The notes under the pieces are model-generated. The model was not told where the DNA came from. It did not search any database and was given only the letters and a program-made list of their open reading frames with translations. The translations under genes and the position numbers were made by a program. A DNA stretch of 64,000 nt from Bedellia somnulentella (taxonomy: Eukaryota; Arthropoda; Insecta; Lepidoptera; Bedelliidae), in contig OY755179.1 in NCBI GenBank assembly GCA_963576735.1, positions 496,001 through 560,000 of the forward strand. The letters run 5' to 3'. This document shows, piece after piece, positions 1-11,411 of the stretch (position 1 is the first letter of the stretch; every line of letters begins with the position of its first letter).

Positions 1-1147
1 ATGAAATCTTATTGTGATATCATTCATTCGTTCATTTGTCTCGTTCTCGTTTGTTCATTCGTTCGGTCGTTATTTCTATTATGTTTCATTGGCAATAGCC
101 GTTCACTGCCATGTAAAGTCCCAATTTTATATTTAAGTAATAATAACATTGCGAATGATTAGTATATAAATCGTGTAGATAAATGAGCACAGGTTTAGTT
201 ATCACTTAAAATACATAGTTGATTACCCTTTCTGTTGTACTTATTCTTTGATTTGTTCTATGAGAAAACCGTGCTCGTGTAAAAAATATATATGTGAAAA
301 TTCAATTTGATGTTTGCATCCTAGAATAGAATTGTTAAAACCTAAATTGACTCTTCTGTATTCAAATTCATTACCTATATAGAGGAACTGTGAATTCTTA
401 ACAAACTATGTTTTTAAACTACTTTAATTATTTGGATATGTTTTGTTTTGTTTAATTTTAATGTTGATTAAATAGAGATCTGGTTTTATTGATTTATTAA
501 GAATGTAAAGTTAAGTTTAATTTAGCCTATCTTTTACACAAAACTTTTTTAAATTAAAATATTTTATCTAGCTAGATAATAATATACTATGTTGGCTATA
601 AGTCAAACTTATGAAGCGCACACTGCTTGATGAAATACCAAAACATGTAACTTTTTATTTTATTTACTTATTTAATACTATACTTTGTTCTAACTGTTAA
701 ACAGTGAAGCTTATTATGAAATACTTATTGAATAAGTTGTGCTCAAAAGATTAATAAACACGTTTTCCTTTATAATTTTAATATCTAGTGTGTAAATATT
801 CCGTAAGAAAGCCATTCTGTTAATTCGCTTCGTAACATTATTTTGTACTTCTTGGTTTTTCGTCCAATCATTTGGTGTCGTGCACTCGAATACGTACAAT
901 TTTTATTAGAAATCTCTGGTGCGATGATTGCTGTATATAATGCAGCAGTTTTAGTCCTAAGTTATAGATAGAGTACTTAATTGTGTTTTTTATTCGTTTA
1001 ATTTTATTTATCAATTTTTGTTAAGCTATAGTTAATTTTACACCATTTTCAACGTAACTAGTCCAAATAGCTCAAATTTGTCACAAAAAATCAAACCAAG
1101 GAACATTTTGTTCCCTTAATATATCTAAATAAAAATATTTTTGTTTA
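1..1147. other. AT-rich sequence, no gene seen
   Basis: AT-rich DNA starting with a degenerate TTCATTCG-type simple repeat (about 22-70). I see no reading frame, exon or transposon end. It is matched by 46023-47182 in the second copy with scattered substitutions and small indels, which looks like neutrally evolving sequence. It could be the distal 3' flank of the gene whose candidate last exon lies at 45057-45092. Confidence 0.6.
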
Positions 1148-1436
1148 ATCTATGACTTCCCGAGCACTAGCGAAAGACAAGTACCGTCAAAACCGAGGAA
1201 CAATAGAATTATTTGCGTTTCCAATCCAAGATAGCAGTGATTGGCCTTTTTTTAAAAGCTCACTTCATAGACAAGCCGTTGATATCAATAAAAACGTAAT
1301 TAAACTCTTAAAATAAAAGAAATAAGGGGTTAATTCGAACACGGTAAGCTGGCCATCGGCGGCTCCACGGGGAGCCATCGGGGTTTGGCGGTACTTTTGC
1401 TTCTGGCTACTCTGGGAGCCGGCGGGACGTGAAAGG
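1148..1436. mobile_element. Unclassified ~290-bp insertion, copy 1 only
   Basis: Copy 2 runs straight through this point at about 47183, whereas copy 1 carries about 290 extra bases bounded by TTAAT on both sides, compatible with a 5-bp target duplication. The insert has an unusually GC-rich end (about 1340-1436, with GGAGCCATCGGGG-type sequence) and an AT-rich start. No convincing terminal inverted repeat or coding frame was found. It could be a truncated retroelement or a deletion in copy 2. Confidence 0.5.
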
Positions 1437-2380
1437 TTAATATTTTCAATTAATACACAAACTGCGATGGTGTCCAACGTTGTGTGGTAGTTAATGTTGG
1501 TGTAGCAAAAGGAGAATGAGAGTAGAGTGAATGCAGGGTGCGAAACGTGATTCGTATATGATGTGGTATGAAAATGACGTAAGAAATATAGAATAAATGG
1601 TGTTTAGGAGTTTTTAGAACGTTGAGTGTCATATGGACGCAATATGGACTGTAATGAAAGTAGAGGAAAGAAGAAGAAAGTTTCGAAATAAAATGGAAAC
1701 TTTTTTAACAAACTGGATGTTGTGTGACATCGATTGGTGCGTGAAAGAAACGATAAATAATGTAAAGAAGCAATATGGTGCATAAAAGATTAAATCAAGT
1801 TCAAGCTCGGGTGGGGTTTTGGGAACAGAGACCTGGTTTGGTCTGATACATTTAACAAGAACCTGACCACCCACAAAATACCAAATTGGTTGAGCAACAA
1901 TTACATTGTATAGATTAGTCTGACTTAGATTCTTACTTTCCTTCGTTTAATGATAAAGAAGCAATGATTGTATGATATAATTTGGTCTAACGCGGGAACA
2001 TTCTAGCATATTTTTGTCTTTTGAGTTGTATCTCGGCTGTGATCTGTAAATCTTGCTTACTTAACTAGAACTATATCAATACATTTAAAACTTAAAACTG
2101 GTGCGTGGAAAAAGTCTTATTTGATAAGAGGCAATTTTTTTCAACTTATAAGAATATATCAAATAATGTATTTATTATTTTCAAGCTGTAAACGTTACGT
2201 CCTAACATTATAAGTTAGTTGATGCCCCAAAGCAAGCATAGTGATAAACTGACAAGTTAATAGATATTTATCATGAAGTAAAAGTGACGAAAAGAATGCA
2301 GAGCAGTGGTTTTTGGGCTGAAATTGTATTGAACCAACAGTTATCGGTGTAAAATTCGTCTTAATGACATGTATTGAAAT
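1437..2380. other. AT-rich sequence, no gene seen
   Basis: No coding frame, exon or repeat end recognised. It is collinear with 47183-48130 of the second copy apart from small indels. Confidence 0.5.
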
Positions 2381-2532
2381 ACATACATACATACAAATTC
2401 TCACGGCCATAAATCACATAATGGGATGGCCAGAGCTTCAGAGCTAGAAACTTCTCTGCCAAATTTGGAAGTTGATACAAGATGGTAGAAAGAAAGTATC
2501 GGTGGTGGGCCAACCGCGTCGCCAAAAAACCA
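2381..2532 (-). repeat. SINE-A, old 5'-truncated copy
   Basis: Reverse-strand SINE-A remnant starting with the antisense tail (ATACATACATAC) and the box CTCACGGCCATAAATC. It is strongly diverged and ends where a younger SINE-A has inserted. The counterpart 48131-48287 in the second copy lacks that younger insertion. Confidence 0.75.
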
Positions 2533-2786
2533 TACATACATACATACCTATACTCACGGCTATAAATCCCTAAAAGGGGTAGCCAGAGCTGCGAAATCAG
2601 AAATTCCCCAGCCACTTTTGGAAGTTGAGTGGCGAAAAGATGGTAGAATAAAGGTTGTTGGTGATGGGTCTCCAACCGCATCGCCCAAAAATCCCTTAAA
2701 AAGCCCCAATACCGTTAGTCGCCTCTTACGTACACCCACCGGAAGAAATGGGGTAGTGCTATTCTAAGCCGACACTACACAGCTGT
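2533..2786 (-). mobile_element. SINE-A, full length, with target duplication
   Basis: Reference copy of SINE-A, the most frequent repeat of the window. Read on the minus strand it starts GCTGTGTAGTGTCGGC, continues through a GC-richer body with a B-box-like GGTTGGAGACC, then GTGGCTGRGG, CTCTGGCTACCCC, a CCC/GGG hairpin, ATAGCCGTGAG and a TATG repeat tail. The 9-bp target duplication AAAAAACCA lies at 2524-2532 and 2787-2795. Copy 2 has the empty site, so this insertion postdates the split of the two copies. The head is not clearly tRNA-, 7SL- or 5S-like, so the class is inferred from size, tail and 5' truncation of other copies. Confidence 0.85.
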
Positions 2787-2799
2787 AAAAAACCACTTA

Positions 2800-3440
2800 A
2801 ATATTAAAGTAAAAAGGAATAAACCAACATATTAATAACCTCACTTATACTCATAAAAAAATCGAATATTAATTCGCATATAACAATCAATATAAAATTT
2901 TTCTTAACCCAACCTTTTGGGGAGTTGTAGCCTGAGTTTTCACACTCTGTGTTCATAAATTGTAAATAAATAAGCGAAAATTTTCAGTAGTAAGGCAAAA
3001 TAAATTTGCGAATTGTCTTTTATTAACTTTAACTAGTTCACTAGTTGTAGTTGTCCAAAATCACTTACTTAGCAATACGTCGATCTAGTTACTAAATTGA
3101 AATTAATCGTTAAACAATCGCGCAGAAAAATGAAACTTTACAAACAATATTCATACAATTATTATCTCATTCTAACCATTTACTATATTGTGAGATAGTT
3201 GTAAAGCGAGGCGAGAAGAGGTGATGTATCCATTATAAACCGAGCACTCTGCCAGTATGTAAGTAGTTTAAAGATCTGATAGGTTAGTGTCCCTCTAGTC
3301 ATGTAATCTCTTTACTTACCGATATCGGTTCATACCACCTTGTGACGTCATTGACGGCTGCACGCACGTGACTACGACGTTGTGACGTAATAATATGTAA
3401 GACGTAATGGCAAGAAAGTTTTTGGATTGCTATTTTTTTG
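2800..3440. other. Non-coding sequence, no gene seen
   Basis: AT-rich DNA with no recognised gene or repeat. Counterpart of 48583-49163, where a SINE-B has inserted in copy 2 and about 42 bp near 3385 are missing. Confidence 0.5.
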
Positions 3441-3505
3441 TAATCTGCCAACCCCTTCGGGGATGAACGGCGTAAAAGTTTATGTTATCATGTTATGTTA
3501 TTTTT
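3441..3505 (+). repeat. SINE-B 3' tail fragment
   Basis: Short remnant holding only the 3' end of SINE-B: CTGCCAACCCCTTCGGGGAT, then ACGGCGTAAA and an ATGTT-type tail. Also present in copy 2 at 49164-49232. Confidence 0.7.
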
Positions 3506-3929
3506 TTGTATGTACACTTTTACTCGTAACATTGGAGCAATATAGATTTAAGAACGTTTTTTGTATTTTTTATTTATTAAATGCACTTTAACTTATGCAA
3601 GGTAATATCTACGGAACACAGTTGTATTCATGTTAAAATAATGAAATTTACAAAGTTACATACTGTCTATCTTAGCTAATAATAATATTAAATACCGTTT
3701 TGTTCTATCTTGTCTTAGGTTTATTAAGTCAATGTTGCTCCGAATGTACTATGTTATTTGATGGCATAAAATGTTGATATTGTTTTATTGTGAATTAATC
3801 CATTATAAACAGGGTTCGTGATTTTGTAACAAAAACTCTTCATTTGCATATGTGGTGTCACGCTACAAATACAGTGCTTTCAATTCTAATTCGAATAAAA
3901 TATAAGTCTACTGGGTATAAGACCTTCCA
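3506..3929. other. AT-rich sequence, no gene seen
   Basis: No gene or repeat end recognised. Matched by 49233-49650. Confidence 0.45.
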
Positions 3930-4062
3930 GACAACCTTCCAAAGGTTGTCTGGAAGAGATCGCTTTTAGCGATAAGACCGCCAATTGTACCTCACTGTAA
4001 AATGTTTGATCATATTATTACTTTTGTAAATTTTTGTTTTATGTGCAATAAAGAGTTAATTC
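3930..4062 (+). mobile_element. LINE 3'-end fragment, copy 1 only
   Basis: About 130 bp beginning GTTGTCTGGAAGAGATCGC and ending with TGCAATAAAGAGTT, a polyadenylation-like signal. A related piece is at 12731-12884. I remember this sequence as a common 3'-UTR end of lepidopteran LINEs, but the clade is not determinable here. Copy 2 lacks it (about 49655-49670), and TATAAGA(G/C) flanks both sides as a possible target duplication. Confidence 0.6.
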
Positions 4063-4065
4063 TAT

Positions 4066-4790
4066 AAGAGACCGTTGCGAAAATGTAAAACCTATTGTCA
4101 GTGTAGGCTTTCAACCAACTAAGAAATCCAGACTGACTGCCGAGTACTGATTAGAAGCATTTTTTAATTACAACTTGACCTATAGATACATTTTAAAATT
4201 CATGCTAATGTCACCAGATTAGAACTTTACTGATTCTGAGTTTAATAAATTTAATTTGCACATAATCCAAAAAATATCCCTTAGTATTATATTGACCTTA
4301 TGTCTCTATTTCCCTCTACTATTCTCGATATGTAAGTGTAACGTGAAAGCTACGTTGGAACCTTTGTGTAAAATTGTTAAAACTTGTTCAGTATGTGTTT
4401 ATTAATATAATATGAGCAATTCCTATGCTTAAAATTTAATTGCAAGTATCACTTACAGATCTGAGCAGATTCATCCATCAAAATCAAATTTACATACACT
4501 TCTGCACACATTTTACCCATCAAATTACATTTATATGTCGAGACATGATATTTATAATGTATTAATGAAATCCATGTACTGTACATGTAAGTTCGCGTAT
4601 TTTTAAGTTACTTGTACAAATGCACGAACCCTCATCAGAAATGAATGTTTTTTATCGTCTATAATGTAAACGTTAAACGCAATAATTTGTAAAGTATTCA
4701 AACTAATGACAAAAGAGCTATAAGGACATGAAATAAACCGTTAGTGCTAAGAATGTATTTGCGGCTCGTCCGCCATTACTAAGAACAATT
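4066..4790. other. Non-coding sequence, no gene seen
   Basis: No gene or repeat recognised. The counterpart in copy 2 carries two SINE-A insertions (49725-49900 and 50185-50434). Confidence 0.45.
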
Positions 4791-5272
4791 TGTCGTTTGT
4801 TTATTGCAATTCGTCACAAGTCGTAGTCTCTTAGTTCAAAAGTAATTATTCAGCACTATTTATATCGATCCGAACCGATTTCGGCCACAGCGACTGGGAT
4901 CCAAATTTTGAGACGTTCCTCGTGTGCTCTCATGTTACTGACAAAGCCGATCTTTTTGTATCGAGATCATCACGTCGTTATCTTTCAAACTAAAACTCTT
5001 TAGTACTCGCTGCATGCCTCCAAGCGGGCAGTTCCCCTGCCATTATCTCCCCCTGTGACGGGTCAATGTTACAACGATTCATGTGAAGCACATCTTTGTA
5101 TCGAAGGAATTGGTCACCTGATTTCCGCTTGCCATCCCGTAGTTCAGAATAGAAGAAGCGCTTAGTTACTCTGTCAACTGACATGCGGGAGACATAGCCT
5201 GTCAACCGCAGTTACTGTTGTCACTGCATCAGATAAACCTCGATTCCACCAACATTAACCCTTCGCAACTTC
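4791..5272 (-). pseudogene. LINE reverse transcriptase C-terminal fragment
   Basis: Minus-strand remnant of a non-LTR retrotransposon. The open part 4990-5205 encodes 71 residues with a pattern seen downstream of the reverse transcriptase in many LINEs: a GYVSRM start, FYSELRDGKR, then RYKDVLHMNRCNIDP and a final LPAWRHA block. Downstream (4880-4940) the frame continues towards SNMRAHEERLKIW, resembling a C-terminal CCHH-type zinc-finger tail (I..SHMRAH). The reverse transcriptase palm and endonuclease are absent. Copy 2 has a simple empty junction near 50847, so the fragment is private to copy 1. A related tail occurs on the plus strand at 38340-38480. Family assignment is from memory; the clade is not certain. 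Confidence 0.7.
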
Positions 5273-5279
5273 CGTGTTG

Positions 5280-5700
5280 CGAACACGATGAGACCAGCGA
5301 CTGTTCATAACGTCACGTGGCCATTTAAGATGAAATCTATCTAATGTGCGAATATACTAACAGTAAACACTATGTCTCTGAGGTATACAAGAGATTTGTT
5401 AGAACAATTGCTACATTGATTTGTGTCATATGCCTATTTTGCTTTTTCTTCATGTCCTTATAGTTCTTTTGCCATTATTTGAAACTGGTCATAAAATAAG
5501 CAATATTGTATGAGAAGTGTCGTGCGGCAGCTGTCATGGCGGAGTAGGTGTAGGTATGTGTTGTCCTAGCACAATGAGTAGACGATGTTTATCAGTATCC
5601 GCGTACAGACGTGTATCTTGTTACTCTTAGTTCGACTAATAATAATAAATTGGTGTCTGTTCTCATTATTGCTTTTATTTTTATTCTGGTTTTCCTTCCT
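5280..5700. other. Non-coding sequence, no gene seen
   Basis: No gene recognised. Collinear with 50862-51290. Confidence 0.4.
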
Positions 5701-6045
5701 AATATTAACAAAATGGGATGAAGTAGACGTGAACATGGAGTTGAGGTGAGTAGAAAATACTGTTACATGAATATATTCTGATAGTCTCATAGATAGCCAT
5801 CAGTACACAATAACGCACACTACAAAGAAATGTAACAGTGGAAGAAGTATCACATTCCACAGCAACACGTAACCAACCAATATACGACATCCTCGTCATC
5901 AAGACTCGCCATACTAATACTACATCGCGGTATCGAAGTTTCTACAATACGTGCCACATATGGAAGTTGCAACTTAATACAATGGGACCGCGGTCCCCAG
6001 GCACACCAACCCCTGCCGGAAGATCTTCTCTTTTCCCCCACACAG
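5700..6045 (-). repeat. Dispersed repeat E, minus-strand copy
   Basis: Diverged copy of the sequence at 19740-20025 on the plus strand. The minus-strand frame 5850-6041 and the plus-strand frame near 19763-19949 align without gaps over 62 codons (about 39 identical residues by eye), sharing AWGP, CIK, MASLDD and VTCCCG. This may be the decayed coding end of a transposon or only nucleotide-level similarity. Copy 2 counterpart: about 51300-51610. Confidence 0.55.
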
Positions 6046-6060
6046 TCATACCCGTCTACA

Positions 6061-6800
6061 GATTTTTTGACTGATCGCAGGTGTTCTCCTCCAATGACTT
6101 GCCACTATGGTGCTTATTTGGGGATGTGTCCGATCCATTGCCTTTTCTTCTCTAGGGTTTCAAGAATTATTATTTTTGAAAATTCAGCTGCCTTCTACGA
6201 GCCTGCATGAGATATAGCATCGTGGTCATGATGGGAGGATAGCGGAGAAAAACTTACTGTCTATTTTTATTTCTATATATCATTTAAAAATATACATTAT
6301 ATTTGTATCTATTAATCTCTTTCTGACTCATAATCATAAGATATTTAAAAAACAGCAATAATTAAATTTCGTTTTTTATCGGACTTGTTTCAAAAAGTAA
6401 GCTGTTTCTATTTCACTCTGACGCTGGCAGAATGTGTAAATTGTATACGAGGGCCAATGAACAAGATAATCATAATAATAGAAAACATTAAAAATAAAAA
6501 AACTGGAAAAACAAAATTACTTGATCATGTTAAAACGAAATTATACTTTGTGCATTTAAAATACCTACTCCGGACTGCATTTACATTTTGATCAAAATAT
6601 TTCGGTGACGCTGTTAGTTGACTCGTCATTCATAATAATGGCTGGTAAATAAAGTTTGAATTCCATAATTAATATCTACATCCATACATATATGCGCGGG
6701 GCGATTCACGACGAAGCAATTTACAACTCTTCGTTACTCTCCCTCCTCTTCTAGAATCTACATAAACTGTACTGTAAATTAATCTGCACTTCAAATTATA
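6061..6800. other. Non-coding sequence, no gene seen
   Basis: AT-rich DNA with only short chance frames. Identical or nearly so to 51660-52397. Confidence 0.4.
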
Positions 6801-6993
6801 CATACACATACATACATATTCTCACGCCGTTAGTTCCCATTGGGGTAGGCAGAGACTATTGATCGCCACTTTGTACGATCCTGGCAAACCTCTCTAGCTT
6901 CATTCACATCCATCAATCTTTTCGTACATGCTCTTTTATTCTTCGTACTTCGGACACCTGCCTTTTTGAGCACATGTTCTATTTGATCTAAAT
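6801..6993 (-). mobile_element. RTE-type LINE 3' end, antisense, split by element X
   Basis: Antisense LINE 3' end starting with its tail (CATACATACATATTCTCACG) and reading back through the last about 60 codons (EAREV, MKNKRAC and LDQIE regions). It stops at the target site of element X and resumes at 10203-10249 (CGAGGTCGTCCTCTACTAAC). Removing element X and one 8-bp repeat GTGTCCTC restores the LINE sequence seen intact at 37500-37571. Confidence 0.85.
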
Positions 6994-7479
6994 GTGTCCT
7001 CCACAGATCTGTATTTGAAGAGATAACGCAAGTGTCATTTCTTGTATAGAAACCAAGCGTGCCATTATTTTTCCACCTACTGTGACGTCACATGAGCAAT
7101 TTAGTGATGGGAACTCCCCGTCAGCGCGTAAACGATTCAATCGATTATATTCGAGTGCATCGACAGACGAATGATAAATTGACAGAAGAATGATAAATCT
7201 AGAATTATACCTGTTTTTTAATAACGCTCTTTCTCATGGTCTCATTTTTATTCTGAGCAACTCTTCCTACATTATTTTCCTCCACCACTACATCTTCTCG
7301 GAGAACAACGATCTAAATCAGTGAGTTAATGAGTCAGTTAGTCAGTGAGTAGTTCAGTAGCCTTTATTATTATAATAACTTGTCCTTATTGATAACCTAC
7401 CTAATTAACTAGTTTTAATAATTTGTTCTCGGAAAGTTACAAAATGATTTAAAAAAAACCCCGAGAAGAAATTTTATCT

Positions 7480-7965
7480 ATGCTGTCCTTGTTCCTACGC
7501 TTATGTATGGCAGTGAATGTTGGGTGTGGCAGAAGAAGCATGAAAGTAGAGTGAATGCAGTAGAAATGAGATCCCTCAGAAAAGTGTGTAATGTAAGGTT
7601 ATGTGATCGTGTGAGGAATGATGTGATTCGTGAAAGGTGTGGTGTAAAAGATGATATTGTAAGAAAGATAGAAAAAGGAATGTTGAGATGGTTTGGGCAC
7701 ATAGAGAGGATGGATGACAGTAAATTGGTGAAAGAGATATATAGAGCCAATGTGGAAGGTAATGTTAGTAGAGGACGACCTCGGAGGACACATTTGGATC
7801 AAATAGAAAATGTGCTCAAAAAGGCAGGTGTCCGCAGTATGAAGAATAAAAGAGCATGTATGAAAAGATTGATGGATGTAAACGAAGCCAGAGAGGTTTG
7901 CCAGGATCGTACAAGGTGGCGATCGATAGTCTCTGCCTACCCCAATGGGAACTAACGGCGTGAGA

Positions 7966-8000
<35 letters not shown>
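7480..8000 (+). pseudogene. RTE-type LINE 3' end (RT C-terminus), copy 1
   Basis: Frame 7503-7955 encodes 150 residues of the C-terminal end of a LINE reverse transcriptase: YGSECWVWQKKHES, MRSLRKVC, GMLRWFGHIERMDD, GRPRRTHLDQIE and a final RWRSIVSAYPNGN, then TAA. The palm with its YxDD motif lies upstream and is absent. After the stop there are only about 20 nt before a TATG tail (to about 8000). The insert sits inside element X. The left flank and the first bases seen in the second copy (about 53082-53203) are deleted here. The protein pattern matches the RTE group from memory. Confidence 0.85.
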
Positions 8001-8002
<2 letters not shown>

Positions 8003-8561
8003 ATAACTTGTAGAGAGGGAAAAATAATCAAGTATTTTTTTTCGTTGTCTATTTTTCTCCAGGCTGTATCTCATAAACAGTGATAACTAGAAAGCTGGAT
8101 TTTTCACAAATGACGTATTTCTGTTGCCGCTATAACAACAAATAGAAGTAAAAAAAGGATTATAAGGGGCCCCTTCCAATAAACATGTTTTTTTCCGTAT
8201 TTGTTTGCTCAATATTAAAACGTTAATAAGTAGATACTTAAAATTTTCACAGTACATTTACTTGTATATCACCTTTCAAAATAAATAATTAAATAACAGT
8301 AAAGTAAATATCAAAGGGGCTCCCATACAAAAACGTTATTTTCTATCCGTATTTGTTTGCTCAATATTAAAACGTTAATAAGTAAATACTTAAAATTTTC
8401 ACAGTATATTTACTTGTATATCACCTTTCAAAATAAATAATTAAATAACAGTAAATATCAAAGGGGCTCCCATACAAAAACGTTATTTTCTATTATAGAT
8501 GATAGTACGGAACTCTTCGTTTGTTCAATATTGGAAATAAAAAAAAAAACAAAGTAGTGTC

Positions 8562-8773
8562 TCTTCAACATTTGCTGAATATGTAGAATTATCAGAAGCA
8601 GTAACAGAATTAAATTTGTTCATTTGTGTAATGAAATGAATGATGTCTTTACTAAGGTTTGTAAACCAGTTAAAATCTATGAAGATAATTCAGCAGCTGT
8701 AGCTATTTCTAAGTATGGAAACTTTACAAAGAATTCTAAGCATATTGAAGTTCACAATCATTTTGTAAATTAA
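8562..8773 (+). pseudogene. Copia-type RNase H fragment, unit 1
   Basis: The plus-strand translation carries an AEYVELSEAVTEL-like stretch, then YEDNSAAVAISKYGNFTKNS and KHIEV, the characteristic RNase H region of Ty1/copia retrotransposons with the acidic residues in AEY and EDNSA. The frame breaks after an ATGAAATGAATG stretch, where the cleaner copy in X2 reads ATGAATGATG. No integrase, reverse transcriptase or LTR is visible nearby, so this is captured cargo rather than a retrotransposon copy. Confidence 0.75.
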
Positions 8774-9054
8774 AATGTTTAGCAGGGAAGTATACAAAAT
8801 AGAGTCACAATAAACCCCTTACAATAAACATGTTTTTTTCCGTATTTGTTTGCTCAATATTAAAACGTTAATAAGTAGATACTTAAAATTTTCACAGTAT
8901 ATTTACTTGTATATCACCTTTCAAAATAAATAATTAAATAACAGTAAAGTAAATATCAAAGGGGCTCCCATACAAAAACGTTATTTTCTATTATAGATGA
9001 TAGTACGGAACTCTTCGTTTGTTCAATATTGGAAATGAAAAAAACAAAGTAGTG

Positions 9055-9268
9055 TCTCTTCAACATTTGCTGAATATGTAGAATTATCAGAAGCAGTAAC
9101 AGAATTAAATTTTCTCATTTGTGTAATGAAATGAATGATGTCTTTACTAAGGTTTGTAAACCAGTTAAAATCTATGAAGATAATTCAGCAGCTGTAGCTA
9201 TTTCTAAGTATGGAAAGTTTACAAAGAATTCTAAGCATATTGAAGTTCACAATCATTTTGTAAATTAA
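9055..9268 (+). pseudogene. Copia-type RNase H fragment, unit 2
   Basis: Tandem duplicate of the fragment at 8562-8773, with the same frame break and a few substitutions (for example AAAGTTTAC for AAACTTTAC). Confidence 0.75.
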
Positions 9269-10407
9269 AATGTTTAGCAGGGAAGTATACAAAATAGAGT
9301 CAGAAAATAAAATTGCAGATAACTAAATTTAAAGGAGTATAGTTTCCTAATTGATTATAATTACTGTAGTACTTAAGAAGCTTTGAACTTATGTAAGGAG
9401 GCGTGTTCGTGTATATATGTACAATTATATTGGCAACACTGAGTGAAGGAAGGAAGTAAATAAAGACTGACACATACCTCACGTTAAAAAATGTAGCTTA
9501 GAGAAAAACTTGTAACTAAAATTAAACTGTTCTTTTATTAAATAAAAACAAAGTTAAAACAAGAGTATTCCAATTAATTATTTAACAGAAACATTGTAGT
9601 AATAAAAATATTTTAGATACATGGAACATCCATCGCGAATATTGTCATTTCTCTGTTCCAAAAATCGATTACAATTAGAATCGAATACAACTATCTGTGT
9701 AGGTAAAACACATTTTGCTTAAAATGACAGAAATATGACAATAGCTACCGTACCATGTAGCTGATTGACAGGTGAAAATATCGTTCATTTTTATGTTCAT
9801 TGCGAGTTTTAATAGACAAGCCATACTAGATAGCTTTGTAACTAAAAGCGGCAATGTATTATAAATTAAGCGATACACACTCGTTTAAAAGTTTTTCAGT
9901 GTAAAACCACAACGAACACGAAATAATTGATTTTGCAATAAAAAACACATAATCTTATAATAAAGTGACCAACCGATGAAAGGAAATCTTTCTATTAATT
10001 AGTCCCGCTTTATTTAGATAGTTTTTGCAACTCAATACGGCACAATTAGGCATTTTTTATATTTAGCTTGACATCTGTCACCGAGAACGTTCGAGCACGG
10101 ACTCAATCAAATGGCGATAAACTAAGATACTTTTACTCAGTTTTTACACGCGAAGTACATGCACTTGCGGCATCTATTCAAATACATGTCTGTGGTGTCC
10201 TCCGAGGTCGTCCTCTACTAACATTACCTTCCACATTGGCTCTATAAACGGAAAAGTAAAGTTAGTTTTTTTTAAAAATTATAATCGGAAAAAAACTAAC
10301 AGTCCACTTTATAGACGGTGTACGTAGAAAACTACAATATTATACAAATTACTCCTAAGAATGGAGAAACTAACATCCATAGTATTCGACGTTCAAATAA
10401 TTGCTCT

Positions 10408-10476
10408 CAGCGGGGATCGAACCCACCATCTCCGGATCTAGATGCGAGTCTCCTAACCACTGGGCCACGGATGTAG
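10408..10476 (-). repeat. tRNA-like SINE head (third tRNA-type family)
   Basis: On the minus strand the sequence has an A-box-like TGGCCCAGTGGT and a B box GGTTCGATCC spaced as in a tRNA. The ends do not pair into an acceptor stem, and the flanks are AT-rich, so it is a SINE head or tRNA relic rather than a gene. Copy 2 counterpart: 58056-58124. Confidence 0.55.
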
Positions 10477-10553
10477 AAGCATAAGGAGGGATTACGCATG
10501 GGAGATATTGATTAAAACCTTGTTATTTACAATACCCCATTTCTTCACGCGTT

Positions 10554-10800
10554 GCTGTGTAGTGCCGGCTTAGAATAGCACTACCCCATTTCTTCCGGTG
10601 GGTGTACGTAAGAGGCGACTAAGGATATTGGGGCTTTTTAAGGGATTTTTGGGCGATGCGGTTGGAGACCCATCACCAAACACCTTTATTTTACCATCTT
10701 TTCCCCTCTCAACTTCCAAAAGTGGCTGAGGCATTTTCAATTTTCAGCTCTGGCTACCCCTTTTAGGGATTTATAGCCGTGAGTTTATGTATGTATGTAT
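10554..10800 (+). mobile_element. SINE-A, near full length
   Basis: Starts GCTGTGTAGTGCCGGC and ends with GCCGTGAGTTTATGTATG. It is shared with copy 2 (58202-58447) and sits about 40 bp before a candidate exon, within its presumed intron. Confidence 0.85.
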
Positions 10801-10839
10801 TGGTGATGTACAAAGAACTGTCTTATGTGTTTCTTTCAG

Positions 10840-10889
10840 ATATCACAAAACTTGATGAATTAATAAATGATGCACTAGGACCTCCTGGC
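10840..10889 (+). CDS. Candidate internal exon of unknown host gene
   Basis: A 50-nt segment preceded by a pyrimidine-rich acceptor (TGTGTTTCTTTCAG) and followed by a strong donor (GTAAGT). Read with two leading bases it gives ITKLDELINDALGPPG, an amphipathic stretch without a known motif. The exon begins after codon position 1 and ends on a codon boundary. It therefore joins in phase to 15250-15333 downstream, and to exon 33439-33523, which ends with one base over. The identical exon occurs at 58488-58537. The splice signals and compatible phases are the evidence; the protein is not recognised. Confidence 0.5.
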
Positions 10890-11032
10890 GTAAGTAATTC
10901 AGAGTTATGTACCTTTTTTCTGATTAATTAGATATATCACGGTCATAATGTTAAACTATTTGCGGAGCTTATTTACTTATTACTTGACGCAAATAATATA
11001 TTTTATATTATTTATTTATTTTTATAACTAAA

Positions 11033-11251
11033 CTACCCCATTTCTTCCGCTGGGTGTACGTAGAAGGCGACTAACGGTATTGGGGCTTTTAAGGGATTTT
11101 TGGGCAACACGGTTGGAGACCCATCACCAACAACCTTTATTTTACCATGTTTTCCCCACGCAACTTCCAAAAGTGGCTGAGGAATTTCTGATTCCTTAGC
11201 TCTGGCTACCCCTTTTAACGATTTATAGCCGTGAGTATATGTATGTATGTA
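11033..11251 (+). mobile_element. SINE-A, 5'-truncated
   Basis: Begins at CTACCCCATTTCTTCC, lacking about 30 bp of the head, and ends with a TATG tail. Also in copy 2 at 58680-58898. Confidence 0.8.
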
Positions 11252-11411
11252 AACTCTACATTGTTTTCCTGCGTGTGGTTTGATCATGCATGAAAAGTTA
11301 CTCGCTACCAAATCGTTACCCTAGTTATTTAGTATCCGGAATAAAAATCAGCTATGTTTATATAGTACGCAGGACTCATTTAATTAATTAATTCCTAGCG
11401 CCTGTTTAATA

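Larger units (their letters stand above)
8196..9303. repeat. Internal tandem duplications in element X
   Basis: A block beginning CCGTATTTGTTTGCTCAATA occurs at about 8196, 8347 and 8840. The 8347 and 8840 copies are about 493 bp apart and each continues through a Copia RNase H remnant; the first is a 151-bp partial unit. The nested element X2 in the second copy (55543-57462) has a single unit, so the duplication arose within this element lineage. Confidence 0.8.
7002..10194. mobile_element. Element X, 3.2-kb non-autonomous DNA transposon
   Basis: Bounded by inverted ends: the left end CACAGATCTGTATTTGAA matches the reverse complement of the right end, CACAGACATGTATTTGAA, and the match goes on to about 33 bp with a few differences. 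The 8-bp target duplication GTGTCCTC is at 6994-7001 and 10195-10202, inside an older antisense LINE. CA termini with 8-bp duplications suit the hAT or P superfamilies, but no transposase frame is present, so the class stays open. Cargo includes a LINE 3' end (7480-8000) and duplicated Copia RNase H fragments (8562-8773 and 9055-9268). Another copy of the element lies in the second duplication copy, where it is itself interrupted by a second X. Confidence 0.85.

Noticed and set aside
7965..8001. TATG tandem repeats as an independent satellite or CRISPR-like array
   Set aside because: They are the 3' tails of the LINE and SINE-A copies, with no spacers.
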